From Larsenimonas suaedae (GTDB lineage Bacteria > Pseudomonadota > Gammaproteobacteria > Pseudomonadales > Halomonadaceae), in assembly GCF_023712105.1 (NCBI RefSeq), contig NZ_JAMLJI010000001.1:496001-560000 (forward strand): DNA of 64,000 nt, given 5' to 3'. The notes under the pieces are model-generated. The model searched no databases, was not told the origin of the DNA, and saw only the letters and a program-made list of their open reading frames with translations. Shown piece by piece: positions 48,749 through 55,067 of this stretch (position 1 is its first letter; each line of letters begins with the position of its first letter). Made by a program: the position numbers and the translations under genes.

Positions 48749-49263
48749 CCTTTCTTCCTCTATCCATTGCCGTGCTGACGGTTTCCGACACGCGAACGCC
48801 CGATACCGACAAGTCAGGCAACTACCTGGCCCAGGCCATCGAAGCCGCGGGCCATCGCTGCGCCGAGGGCGTAATCGTGCCGGACGACATCTATCAGATT
48901 CGGTCACAGGTATCGGCCTGGATCGCGGCCGCCCACATCGATGTCATCATCACCACAGGCGGCACCGGCTTTACCGGGCGCGATACCACACCCGATGCGT
49001 TGACGCCGCTGTTTGATCACGCAATCCCGGGCTTTGGTGAGCAGTTTCGCGCCCTGTCCTATCAGGAAATCGGCAGCTCCACCATTCAAAGCCGCTGCAT
49101 CGCGGGCTTTGCCAACCGCACGGTCATCTTTGCCCTGCCAGGCTCGACCGGGGCGTGCCGAACCGGCTGGGAGGGACTGATTCAGGAGCAGCTCGACAGC
49201 CGCCACCAGCCGTGCAACTTCGCCAACCTGGTCAAACGGGGAGACGGCCAACATGGGCACTGA
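48745..49263 (+). CDS. moaB: Molybdenum cofactor biosynthesis protein B
   Basis: 172 residues of the MogA/MoaB fold. Binding motifs are TVSDTRTPDTDKSGNYL, TTGGTGFTGRDTTPDA and LPGSTGACRTGWEGLI. It binds molybdopterin, probably as an adenylyltransferase or with MoeA. It overlaps moeA by 11 bp. Confidence 0.93.
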   Translation: MTFLPLSIAVLTVSDTRTPDTDKSGNYLAQAIEAAGHRCAEGVIVPDDIYQIRSQVSAWIAAAHIDVIITTGGTGFTGRDTTPDALTPLFDHAIPGFGEQFRALSYQEIGSSTIQSRCIAGFANRTVIFALPGSTGACRTGWEGLIQEQLDSRHQPCNFANLVKRGDGQHGH

Positions 49264-50443
49264 CTTTCACAGCGTCGATGCTGCACGTGCGGCCCTGCTC
49301 GAGGGCGTCACGTCGCTTGAGAGCGAATCGTGCGCGCTGGACGCCGCAGGGGGGCGTGTACTCGCCGAGGACGTGCACGCCGCCTACGACATGCCGCCCT
49401 TCGATAACAGCGCCATGGACGGCTACGCCCTTCATAGTCGTGACCAGGGCAAGACTCTTGCCGTTTCCCAGCGCATTCCGGCCGGCACCAATCCACCACC
49501 GCTCGCCCCCGGCACCTGCGCGCGCATTTTCACCGGTGCGCCAATCCCGGGGGGCGCCGACAGCGTGATCATGCAGGAACACGTTCAAATCGATGAAAAC
49601 GGCCACATCGGTTTTCCAGACACCGTTGCTTCCGGCAACAACGTTCGCGTTCAGGGCGGTGAAGTCGCCGTGGGCAATGTGCTGCTTTCTGCCGGAACGC
49701 GGCTGACGCCCGCCACCCTTGGGGTACTTGCAAGCCAGGGCATTGCCCAGCCAAGGGTTCGACGCCGGCCACGTGTCGCGCTCTTGACCAGTGGCGATGA
49801 GGTCATTCTTCCGGGCACACCGATCCAGCCGGGCCAGATCTATAACAGCAACCGTTATCAGCTGGCGGGGTTGATCGAGGAATTCGGCGGGGAGATTGTC
49901 AGAATCACGCACTTGCCCGACAGCTTCGAGGCCACCTGTCAGGCACTCCAGGAGGCTGCCGCGACCGCCGATGTACTGGTTACCGCTGGTGGGGTCTCGG
50001 TCGGCGAGGAGGATCACGTCCGCCACGCGATCGAATCGATGGGCACGCTCACGATGTGGCGGCTGGCGATGAAACCCGGCAAACCGCTGACGATAGGCCG
50101 TATCGGTCACGCATCGGTGGTGGGACTTGCAGGCAACCCGGTGTCCGGGTTCGTTGGCAGCTACCTGTTTCTGCGTCCGCTGCTTGGCCGACTGCTGGGC
50201 TGCCCGACGCTTGAGGCATTACCGGCCCGAACCGCTAAAGCTGCCTTTTCGACCAGGACGGCCGGCCGCCGCCATTACATGCGCGTAACGCTCACCGCCG
50301 AAGGCGATGCCCATCTGACGGGCTCGCAGGACTCCTCGATGCTGACCTCCTGCGCGCTGGCCGAGGCATTTGCGGTCATCGAGCCAGACAGTGTCATCGC
50401 CCCCGGCGATCCCATTCACTGTTTGACGCTGCCTGGGGCCTGA
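49253..50443 (+). CDS. moeA: Molybdopterin molybdenumtransferase
   Basis: 396 residues. Domains I-IV are in order; DMPPFDNSAMDGYAL and the MogA-like domain (about 180-325) with TAGGVSVGEEDHVR are typical. It inserts molybdate into adenylated molybdopterin. The 3' end overlaps the opposite-strand acpH by 28 bp. Confidence 0.95.
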   Translation: MGTDFHSVDAARAALLEGVTSLESESCALDAAGGRVLAEDVHAAYDMPPFDNSAMDGYALHSRDQGKTLAVSQRIPAGTNPPPLAPGTCARIFTGAPIPGGADSVIMQEHVQIDENGHIGFPDTVASGNNVRVQGGEVAVGNVLLSAGTRLTPATLGVLASQGIAQPRVRRRPRVALLTSGDEVILPGTPIQPGQIYNSNRYQLAGLIEEFGGEIVRITHLPDSFEATCQALQEAAATADVLVTAGGVSVGEEDHVRHAIESMGTLTMWRLAMKPGKPLTIGRIGHASVVGLAGNPVSGFVGSYLFLRPLLGRLLGCPTLEALPARTAKAAFSTRTAGRRHYMRVTLTAEGDAHLTGSQDSSMLTSCALAEAFAVIEPDSVIAPGDPIHCLTLPGA

Positions 50444-51039
50444 CGCGCCCTATCGACCGGCCGGGTCTGGGCCTCCAGATCCGGCCAAAGCCGTTCAAAC
50501 GCCGCTTCCAGGCGCCTCGGATGGGTCTCGAGCCAATCGCCCAGCGCATACATCTGAGGCGTTTGACGCGGGATTCGATGGCCGAGTGCGCGCACGCTCT
50601 GGCAGGTGTAGCCATAGTCGGCGTAGCGCTCCAGCCAGCGCTGTCTAATCAGGGCATCGCACAGCGGCCCCATGCGGCCCGGTACAAGATGCGCATTTAG
50701 AGACAAAACCTCATAGATTCGGTCGATGAGGCCACGCTCGAGCGCGGGGTGCTGCGTCGCTGGATCAAGCAGAAATCTTGCCAGAAAATGATCCCATACC
50801 AGATCAAACCCGATGCCCGAGACCCGGCGCACCTCACGCGGCACATCCTCCTTGAGTGCCTGCACCTCGGTGTGGTGATCGATCCACTCATCAAGCTGAC
50901 GGTGGCGCCGGATGCCAAGGGCAACGTCCGCGGGCCAAGCGGAAAGATCACGGCCCTTGATGCCATCGGCGATCAGGTTGCCCAAAAGGTACTCATCGGA
51001 CCCGCTGTGAGCGATGACCGCGTGGCCCAGAAAGTTCAT
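50416..51039 (-). CDS. acpH: Acyl carrier protein phosphodiesterase-like protein (DUF479)
   Basis: 207 residues. MNFLGHAVIA with GNLIADGIKG near the N-terminus and the metal-binding IRRHRQLDEWIDHH are family motifs. E. coli AcpH removes phosphopantetheine from ACP. It lies 8 bp after tusE on the same strand. Confidence 0.87.
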   Translation of the reverse strand: MNFLGHAVIAHSGSDEYLLGNLIADGIKGRDLSAWPADVALGIRRHRQLDEWIDHHTEVQALKEDVPREVRRVSGIGFDLVWDHFLARFLLDPATQHPALERGLIDRIYEVLSLNAHLVPGRMGPLCDALIRQRWLERYADYGYTCQSVRALGHRIPRQTPQMYALGDWLETHPRRLEAAFERLWPDLEAQTRPVDRARQAPGSVKQ

Positions 51040-51047
51040 CGCAGGCC

Positions 51048-51398
51048 CTACAGGCAGTTGGTGGGCTTGGGGAGCCCGGCCAGGCGCGCCGCGACCTTGG
51101 CAGGGCTGTCCGGAAACAGCCGCATCAGATAGATCGAACGGCCCTTCTCGGGCCCAAGCGCCTGACCGACCGCCTTGACCAGCGGTCGCATCGCAGGTGA
51201 AAGCTCATAGGTCGCGTAAAAGGTACGGATGACCTCGATCACCTCCCAATGCGCGGGCTCAAGCGTTCGGCCCTCGCGCTCGGCCAGGGCGTTGGCTACC
51301 TCGGGCGTCCAGCGCGCACGCTCAACCAGATACCCCTCGGGATCCAGCGCGATGACCTCTTCGCCGACGTTGATTGAAAGCTCGTCGTTGCCTGCCAT
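51048..51398 (-). CDS. tusE: TusE, sulfur-relay protein (DsrC family)
   Basis: 116 residues. The C-terminal KPTNCL holds the conserved penultimate Cys that takes persulfide from TusD. It passes sulfur to MnmA for 2-thiouridine at tRNA position 34. Gene order is tusD-tusC-tusB-tusE, tightly spaced. Confidence 0.95.
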   Translation of the reverse strand: MAGNDELSINVGEEVIALDPEGYLVERARWTPEVANALAEREGRTLEPAHWEVIEVIRTFYATYELSPAMRPLVKAVGQALGPEKGRSIYLMRLFPDSPAKVAARLAGLPKPTNCL

Positions 51399-51399
51399 G

Positions 51400-51690
51400 T
51401 CAAAACCAGCTGATGGACTGTGAGTGGGTGGCGGTCAATTCTACAAACCCGTCGACCGTCACGGTTTGCACGCGAGCATCTGTGCGCGCACCAAGGCCTC
51501 GCGCCTCAAGATCCTCCGACAGTGCGTACACCGCAACGTCAAGAGGCAGTGACGCACACCACCGCGCATCAAGCGCGCAGTAGACACCGTCCTCGACCAA
51601 GACGAGCGCATCGCCCGGGACAGTGGCACGAAGGGCATCATCGGGCGTCGCGCTTGAAAACGCACTGCGATTGAGAATATGCAACGTCAT
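51400..51690 (-). CDS. tusB: TusB, sulfur-relay protein (DsrH family)
   Basis: 96 residues. The N-terminus MTLHILNRSAF and the middle LVLVEDGVYCAL are family-typical. It is the structural third of the TusBCD hexamer. It is one base before tusE and 3 bp after tusC. Confidence 0.92.
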   Translation of the reverse strand: MTLHILNRSAFSSATPDDALRATVPGDALVLVEDGVYCALDARWCASLPLDVAVYALSEDLEARGLGARTDARVQTVTVDGFVELTATHSQSISWF

Positions 51691-51693
51691 GGG

Positions 51694-52044
51694 TCAAAAG
51701 CTCACTATCTGTCGATACGACGCGGTCACGGACGCCAGTTCGCATTCGATGGCATCGACGGCAAGCGCACTCACCTCGAGCCCCCGTTGCTGCAGTGCGA
51801 CGCGGTCCACGAAAATCGTTTCGATGTCATACATCGGCAACGCCTTGATCATTGGCAGCGTGCCCTTTTGCCCGAGCGCCCCGGCGCTCTGGTCCGGGAG
51901 CAGGCAGAACACGCCGTCGCCGGCGAACACAATATCCACCGCCATGCCCATCGCCCCACCGACCAATGCGGCTTCGATGCCTTCACGCGCAAAACTCGTT
52001 CCGTGCGGCGCATGACGAATCAGAATCAATGTTTTATCGGTCAT
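51694..52044 (-). CDS. tusC: TusC, sulfur-relay protein (DsrF family)
   Basis: 116 residues. LILIRHAPHGTSFAREGIEAAL and VFAGDGVFCLL match the family. It overlaps tusD by four bases (ATGA). Confidence 0.93.
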   Translation of the reverse strand: MTDKTLILIRHAPHGTSFAREGIEAALVGGAMGMAVDIVFAGDGVFCLLPDQSAGALGQKGTLPMIKALPMYDIETIFVDRVALQQRGLEVSALAVDAIECELASVTASYRQIVSF

Positions 52045-52433
52045 GGGGCAAAGGTCACCGTGCGATCTGAGGATTGGGCCGAGGCCAGTAGCTGTCCGAC
52101 GCCTGTCAGCTCAAAAGGTTCGCCCAGATTATGCACCTCGCCCCCGTGACGGCGAGCCTCGGCGTCGTTCATCACACCCCGTTTCAGCGCAGCCGCCACA
52201 CACACCAGCAGCTCACAGCCCTGAGTAGTCTTGAGCTCGGCCCAGGCCTGATTCAGGTGTGGCTCATCCTGTGGCGGTGTGATGAGCGTCGAGGCGTTAT
52301 AGACACCGTCGTGATAAAAGAACACGGTGGCAACCGTATGCCCAAGCCCCGGCAGCGCACGGGCGAACCGAAGCGCCGAATGGGCAGCCTGGCTGCTGTA
52401 GGGGGCGCCATAGACGATCAGCGTGTACTTCAA
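52041..52433 (-). CDS. tusD: TusD, sulfur-relay catalytic subunit (DsrE family)
   Basis: 130 residues. The active Cys lies in LLVCVAAALKRGV. TusD accepts persulfide from TusA and hands it to TusE. It is the first gene of the tus unit, 71 bp after the BI-1 family gene and its terminator. Confidence 0.94.
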   Translation of the reverse strand: MKYTLIVYGAPYSSQAAHSALRFARALPGLGHTVATVFFYHDGVYNASTLITPPQDEPHLNQAWAELKTTQGCELLVCVAAALKRGVMNDAEARRHGGEVHNLGEPFELTGVGQLLASAQSSDRTVTFAP

Positions 52434-52453
52434 GAAAGGACTCCTTCACAAAC

Positions 52454-52477
52454 AAAAGCAGGGCCCGAAGGCCCTGC
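52454..52477 (-). terminator. Rho-independent terminator after the BI-1 family gene
   Basis: A perfect 8-bp stem GCAGGGCC / GGCCCTGC with a stable TTCG loop on the minus strand, followed by TTTTG. It parts the BI-1 gene from tusDCBE. Confidence 0.85.
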
Positions 52478-52504
52478 ACTTGCATCCCGCTGTCACGTCG
52501 ATGC

Positions 52505-53182
52505 TCAATCGTCGCCGGAAACGACGCCTAGAATCGAGAGCAGGCTGACAAACAGATTATAGATCGCCAAGTATAACCCCAGGGTGGCCAGAATGTAATT
52601 CTGCTCCCCCCCATGGATGATCTGGCTGGTCTCATAAAGAATCATCGCGCTTGCAAACAACACGAAACCGGCCGATACCGCGAGCGCCAGACCGGAAATG
52701 TTGAACAGCATCGCAACGACCATCGCGACCACCAGCACAATGGCGCCGGCCATGAGGAAGTTGGCCAGGAAACTGAAATCCTTCTTGGTGACCAGCACCA
52801 CCGCGGAAAGCCCCACAAACGTGATCGCCGTCATCGCAAGCGCGGTCATGATCAGCTGCGCGCCGTTGCCAAGCGTTAGATAGCTTGAAAGCACCGGGCC
52901 GAGCGTAAAGCCCATGAAGCCGGTGAAGGCGAAGATCGCGAGAAGCCCCGCGGATGAGTTCTTGAGCTTGTGCACCAGAAACATCAGCCCGTAGGCGCCG
53001 ATGAAGAAAACGAAGATGTTGAGATGGGCAACACCCATCGACATCGCAAGCCCGGCGGTCAGAGCAGAGACCCCAAGTGTCAGGGCCAACAGCATGTAGG
53101 TGTTGCGCAGAACCTTGTACGCCGGAGCGACCTCGCTCCTCGACTGGCTGTGCGACGCGACATCGTGATAGCGCTCATTCAT
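52505..53182 (-). CDS. Bax inhibitor-1/YccA-family membrane protein
   Basis: 225 residues from the ATG giving MNERYHD; in-frame starts farther up run into the tRNA-Ser promoter region. Seven membrane helices fill about 50-220, with the family-typical acidic pore residue near the C-terminus (VSLLSILGVVSGDD). E. coli YccA modulates FtsH proteolysis. Its place beside tusDCBE is common in gammaproteobacteria. Confidence 0.92.
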   Translation of the reverse strand: MNERYHDVASHSQSRSEVAPAYKVLRNTYMLLALTLGVSALTAGLAMSMGVAHLNIFVFFIGAYGLMFLVHKLKNSSAGLLAIFAFTGFMGFTLGPVLSSYLTLGNGAQLIMTALAMTAITFVGLSAVVLVTKKDFSFLANFLMAGAIVLVVAMVVAMLFNISGLALAVSAGFVLFASAMILYETSQIIHGGEQNYILATLGLYLAIYNLFVSLLSILGVVSGDD

Positions 53183-53296
53183 GACAGGTCTCTCCAATGA
53201 GACAGAGAAAGTGATAGTCACCAGCATGCAACGCCTTCTCACACCATGCAACACACCGTTCAACACTGGTTAAGTCTATGATCGTAAAAAACATAC

Positions 53297-53324
53297 TTGA
53301 CGATCCAAAACCAGCTGGTAGTAT
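53297..53324 (+). promoter_or_regulatory. Promoter of the first tRNA-Ser gene
   Basis: TTGACG, 16 bases, TAGTAT, ending 15 bp before the tRNA. The -35 is nearly consensus. Confidence 0.65.
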
Positions 53325-53339
53325 ACGCAGCCGTGAGCC

Positions 53340-53430
53340 GGAGGGATGGCAGAGCGGTTGAATGCACCGGTCTTGAAAACCGGCAAGGGTTTATAGCCCT
53401 TCCAGGGTTCGAATCCCTGTCCCTCCGCCA
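53340..53430 (+). tRNA. tRNA-Ser (anticodon TGA), first copy
   Basis: 91 bases with encoded CCA. A 7-bp acceptor stem (GGAGGGA / TCCCTCC), an anticodon loop CTTGAAA on the stem CCGGT/ACCGG giving TGA, a long variable arm (class II) and GGTTCGAATCC in the T-arm. An identical copy lies at 54320. Confidence 0.97.
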
Positions 53431-53442
53431 CCTTGACTACCG

Positions 53443-53485
53443 ACGCCCTGAATCGATCTCATCGATTCAGGGCGTTTTCGTTTTA
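53443..53485 (+). terminator. Strong terminator after the first tRNA-Ser
   Basis: A perfect 15-bp stem (ACGCCCTGAATCGAT and its complement) with CTC in the loop, then TTTTCGTTTT. One of the longest stems in the window. Confidence 0.93.
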
Positions 53486-53544
53486 GGCCCACCCTGTTTC
53501 AAAGGTCATCTCAAGCGATGACGCTCCATCAAGCCGTCAAAGGG

Positions 53545-53943
53545 TCAGCGCGTCGATGCCTCGGTCATCGGGTTTCTGGCCGCCACCAGCGCAACCATAA
53601 ACGCCACCAAGGCAAGGCCCAGGTACCCACTTAACACCTCGGCAAGACTCATGACGCGAGCGGCCTGCCCGGCAATCAATGACGGAATCGCCAAGGCGCA
53701 CAGTACCACCGGCTTTAGGCAAACGTAGTTGGACACGCGCCCGAACACTAAAAGCGCCGTTATGGCCCCCACGAAATAGAACACCGCCGTCAACGAAAGA
53801 TCGGCGTAGGAAAGTCCATGGGCAGATTGGTAAAGGGCGTAGAGCGGAATGGGTGTTGCCGAGGCGGCAAACACCGCCATCAATGACAGAGAGGCCGCCC
53901 AGAAGCCAAGCCAGCGAGACGGTGGATCAAATGACGGCATCAC
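53545..53943 (-). pseudogene. Internally deleted MFS transporter remnant
   Basis: 132 residues. The first 85 or so look like the start of an MFS permease: a first helix (WAASLSLMAVFAASATPIPLYALYQ) followed by the loop VSNYVCLKPVVL, where the usual D/G-R-K motif is degenerate. The last 40 or so (SLAEVLSGYLGLALVAFMVALVAARN) look like the final helix of a complete MFS protein. About 250 residues in between are missing, so I read this as a deletion remnant between the two tRNA-Ser copies. A genuine small membrane protein is the alternative. Confidence 0.65.
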
Positions 53944-54319
53944 TTACCTCAAGACGAATGAAAAACGCCTGCCCCCGTGGCAACGGATACAGGTGAGGGT
54001 ACAAAACACGCAGGCGAGACCTAATGCATCAGAACGTGAACGAACGCCTCAGTGCGTTAACGTCGCTTTCGATCACTCAGGCCTGTCCGTCGTACTCGGC
54101 GTCGGCCACCTTTTCAAGCTAGGTTTGATGCTCTTGACGAAAACGGCGCTATTTCGGTCATCATCAAACGTGCAGAGTGATGCATTCTCTCTGTTACCCA
54201 GGGCCGAACCAGCGCGCCGCCGAAGGCGAGGCCCGGCGCGCACTCTCGAACAGGTGCATATTCCAAGAGTCAGCAATTGCGCAGAGCGCTATAGCGTGTT
54301 AGTGTACGCACCCGCATCT
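53944..54319. other. Intergenic region before the second tRNA-Ser
   Basis: 376 bases without a gene I can support. A weak promoter for the tRNA lies at 54277-54305 (TTGCGC, 17 bases, TAGTGT). The -10 region resembles that of the first tRNA (TAGTxTACGCA), so the copied piece probably included part of the promoter. Around 54205-54242 is a GC-rich inverted-repeat-like stretch (GCGCGCCGCC...GGCGCGC) of unknown role. Confidence 0.6.
54277..54305 (+). promoter_or_regulatory. Candidate promoter of the second tRNA-Ser gene
   Basis: TTGCGC and TAGTGT spaced by 17, ending 14 bp before the tRNA. Weaker than that of the first copy but with a shared -10 context. Confidence 0.5.
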
Positions 54320-54410
54320 GGAGGGATGGCAGAGCGGTTGAATGCACCGGTCTTGAAAACCGGCAAGGGTTTATAGCCCTTCCAGGGTTCGAATCCCTGT
54401 CCCTCCGCCA
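54320..54410 (+). tRNA. tRNA-Ser (anticodon TGA), second identical copy
   Basis: Base-for-base identical over its 91 bases to the copy at 53340-53430, with encoded CCA. The direct repeat is 980 bp apart, start to start. It is followed by a separate terminator unlike that of the first copy. Confidence 0.97.
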
Positions 54411-54418
54411 GCTTCATG

Positions 54419-54461
54419 AAAAAGCCCCCGGCACCTTACTCAGGTACCGGGGGCTTTTTTT
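54419..54461. terminator. Terminator after the second tRNA-Ser
   Basis: A 10-bp GC-rich stem (AAGCCCCCGG / CCGGGGGCTT) extended by ACCT/AGGT past one mismatch, then T7. The other strand also has an A/T run, so it may stop transcripts from both sides. Confidence 0.92.
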
Positions 54462-54508
54462 ATCGTTAAGCCAGCAATTGGCCAAACGCCCAAAAGAAAA
54501 GCGCCCAT

Positions 54509-54542
54509 AAAAAAAGCCGCTCACTCGAGGGGGGTAAGCGGC
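54509..54542 (-). terminator. Minus-strand rho-independent terminator
   Basis: On the minus strand a 9-bp stem (GCCGCTTAC / GTGAGCGGC, one G-T pair) is followed by T7. It is probably a backup for the small gene at 54703-54891. Confidence 0.75.
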
Positions 54543-54552
54543 CAAAGCATGT

Positions 54553-54586
54553 AAAAGCAAGACACGGCGTACGTCCTGCTTTTTTA
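54553..54586. terminator. Terminator-like hairpin below the small Cys-rich gene
   Basis: An 8-bp stem with one mismatch (AGCAAGAC / GTCCTGCT), a 9-base loop, A4 on the left and T6 on the right. Works best on the plus strand but could also serve the minus-strand gene. Confidence 0.6.
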
Positions 54587-54702
54587 ATTTACGGCAGACA
54601 GTGGTGTTTCTTTATCGATTAAACGCTTGAATTGATAGTCTTTTGCACAATTTATAAACCGATCGGTCTCGAACAAGAAGAAACTCTAACTCTACTTGGC
54701 AT

Positions 54703-54891
54703 CTACTTCCAATTCGGTACGAATACAACCTTCCATTCGAGCGCACGGCCGGCGGGGTCAAAACCGGTTGCGACTTCCAGTCGGCCACACTGACAACACA
54801 CGCGCTCTTGATAAGGAGGTTCCAATTGCCAGGTGTGCCCTTTAAACCAGCAGAGTGAGGCCAACGGTAGGCGCACATGTCTTTTTTTCAT
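54703..54891 (-). CDS. Small Cys-rich protein, function unknown
   Basis: 62 residues. MKKRHVRLPLASLCWFKGHTW then VCCQCGRLEV: one C-x2-C knuckle with more Cys nearby, as in short Cys-rich proteins known from Pseudomonas relatives. It has no strong ribosome site (GGAA is far off), so the call depends on the ordered C-terminus and on minus-strand terminators at 54509-54586. The frame could be random. Confidence 0.5.
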   Translation of the reverse strand: MKKRHVRLPLASLCWFKGHTWQLEPPYQERVCCQCGRLEVATGFDPAGRALEWKVVFVPNWK

Positions 54892-54982
54892 TGGGTAAGC
54901 GAGTTCCGGCGGCGGTTAATCATTCTATTTGTTACATAATGTTTAAAAGTTTATCTCATTACTAAAAATACGAATGTACTGA

Positions 54983-55014
54983 TATGCGCATCCCCTGCGC
55001 ATAAGCGCCTTTTT
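54983..55014 (+). other. Overlapping hairpins upstream of a T run, no gene attached
   Basis: A perfect 8-bp stem (TATGCGCA / TGCGCATA, 54983-55003) shares its right arm with a shorter GCGC-ATAA-GCGC hairpin (54997-55008) that runs into T6. The two cannot form together. It looks like a terminator with a competing fold on the plus strand, but no coding region follows. Confidence 0.4.
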
Positions 55015-55021
55015 TCAGGCA

Positions 55022-55045
55022 TAAAAAAACCGCCCGAAGGCGGTT
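55022..55045 (-). terminator. Rho-independent terminator of phoX
   Basis: A 7-bp stem AACCGCC / GGCGGTT with a TTCG loop, then T5 on the minus strand, 23 bp after the phoX stop. Confidence 0.9.
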
Positions 55046-55067
55046 CAAAAAATACGGAAAATGCTGT

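Noticed and set aside
53297-54410. Whole tRNA-Ser to tRNA-Ser segment as an intact mobile element
   Set aside because: No integrase, transposase or inverted ends; only the tRNA repeat and a broken transporter remain. It is reported as a possible scar only.
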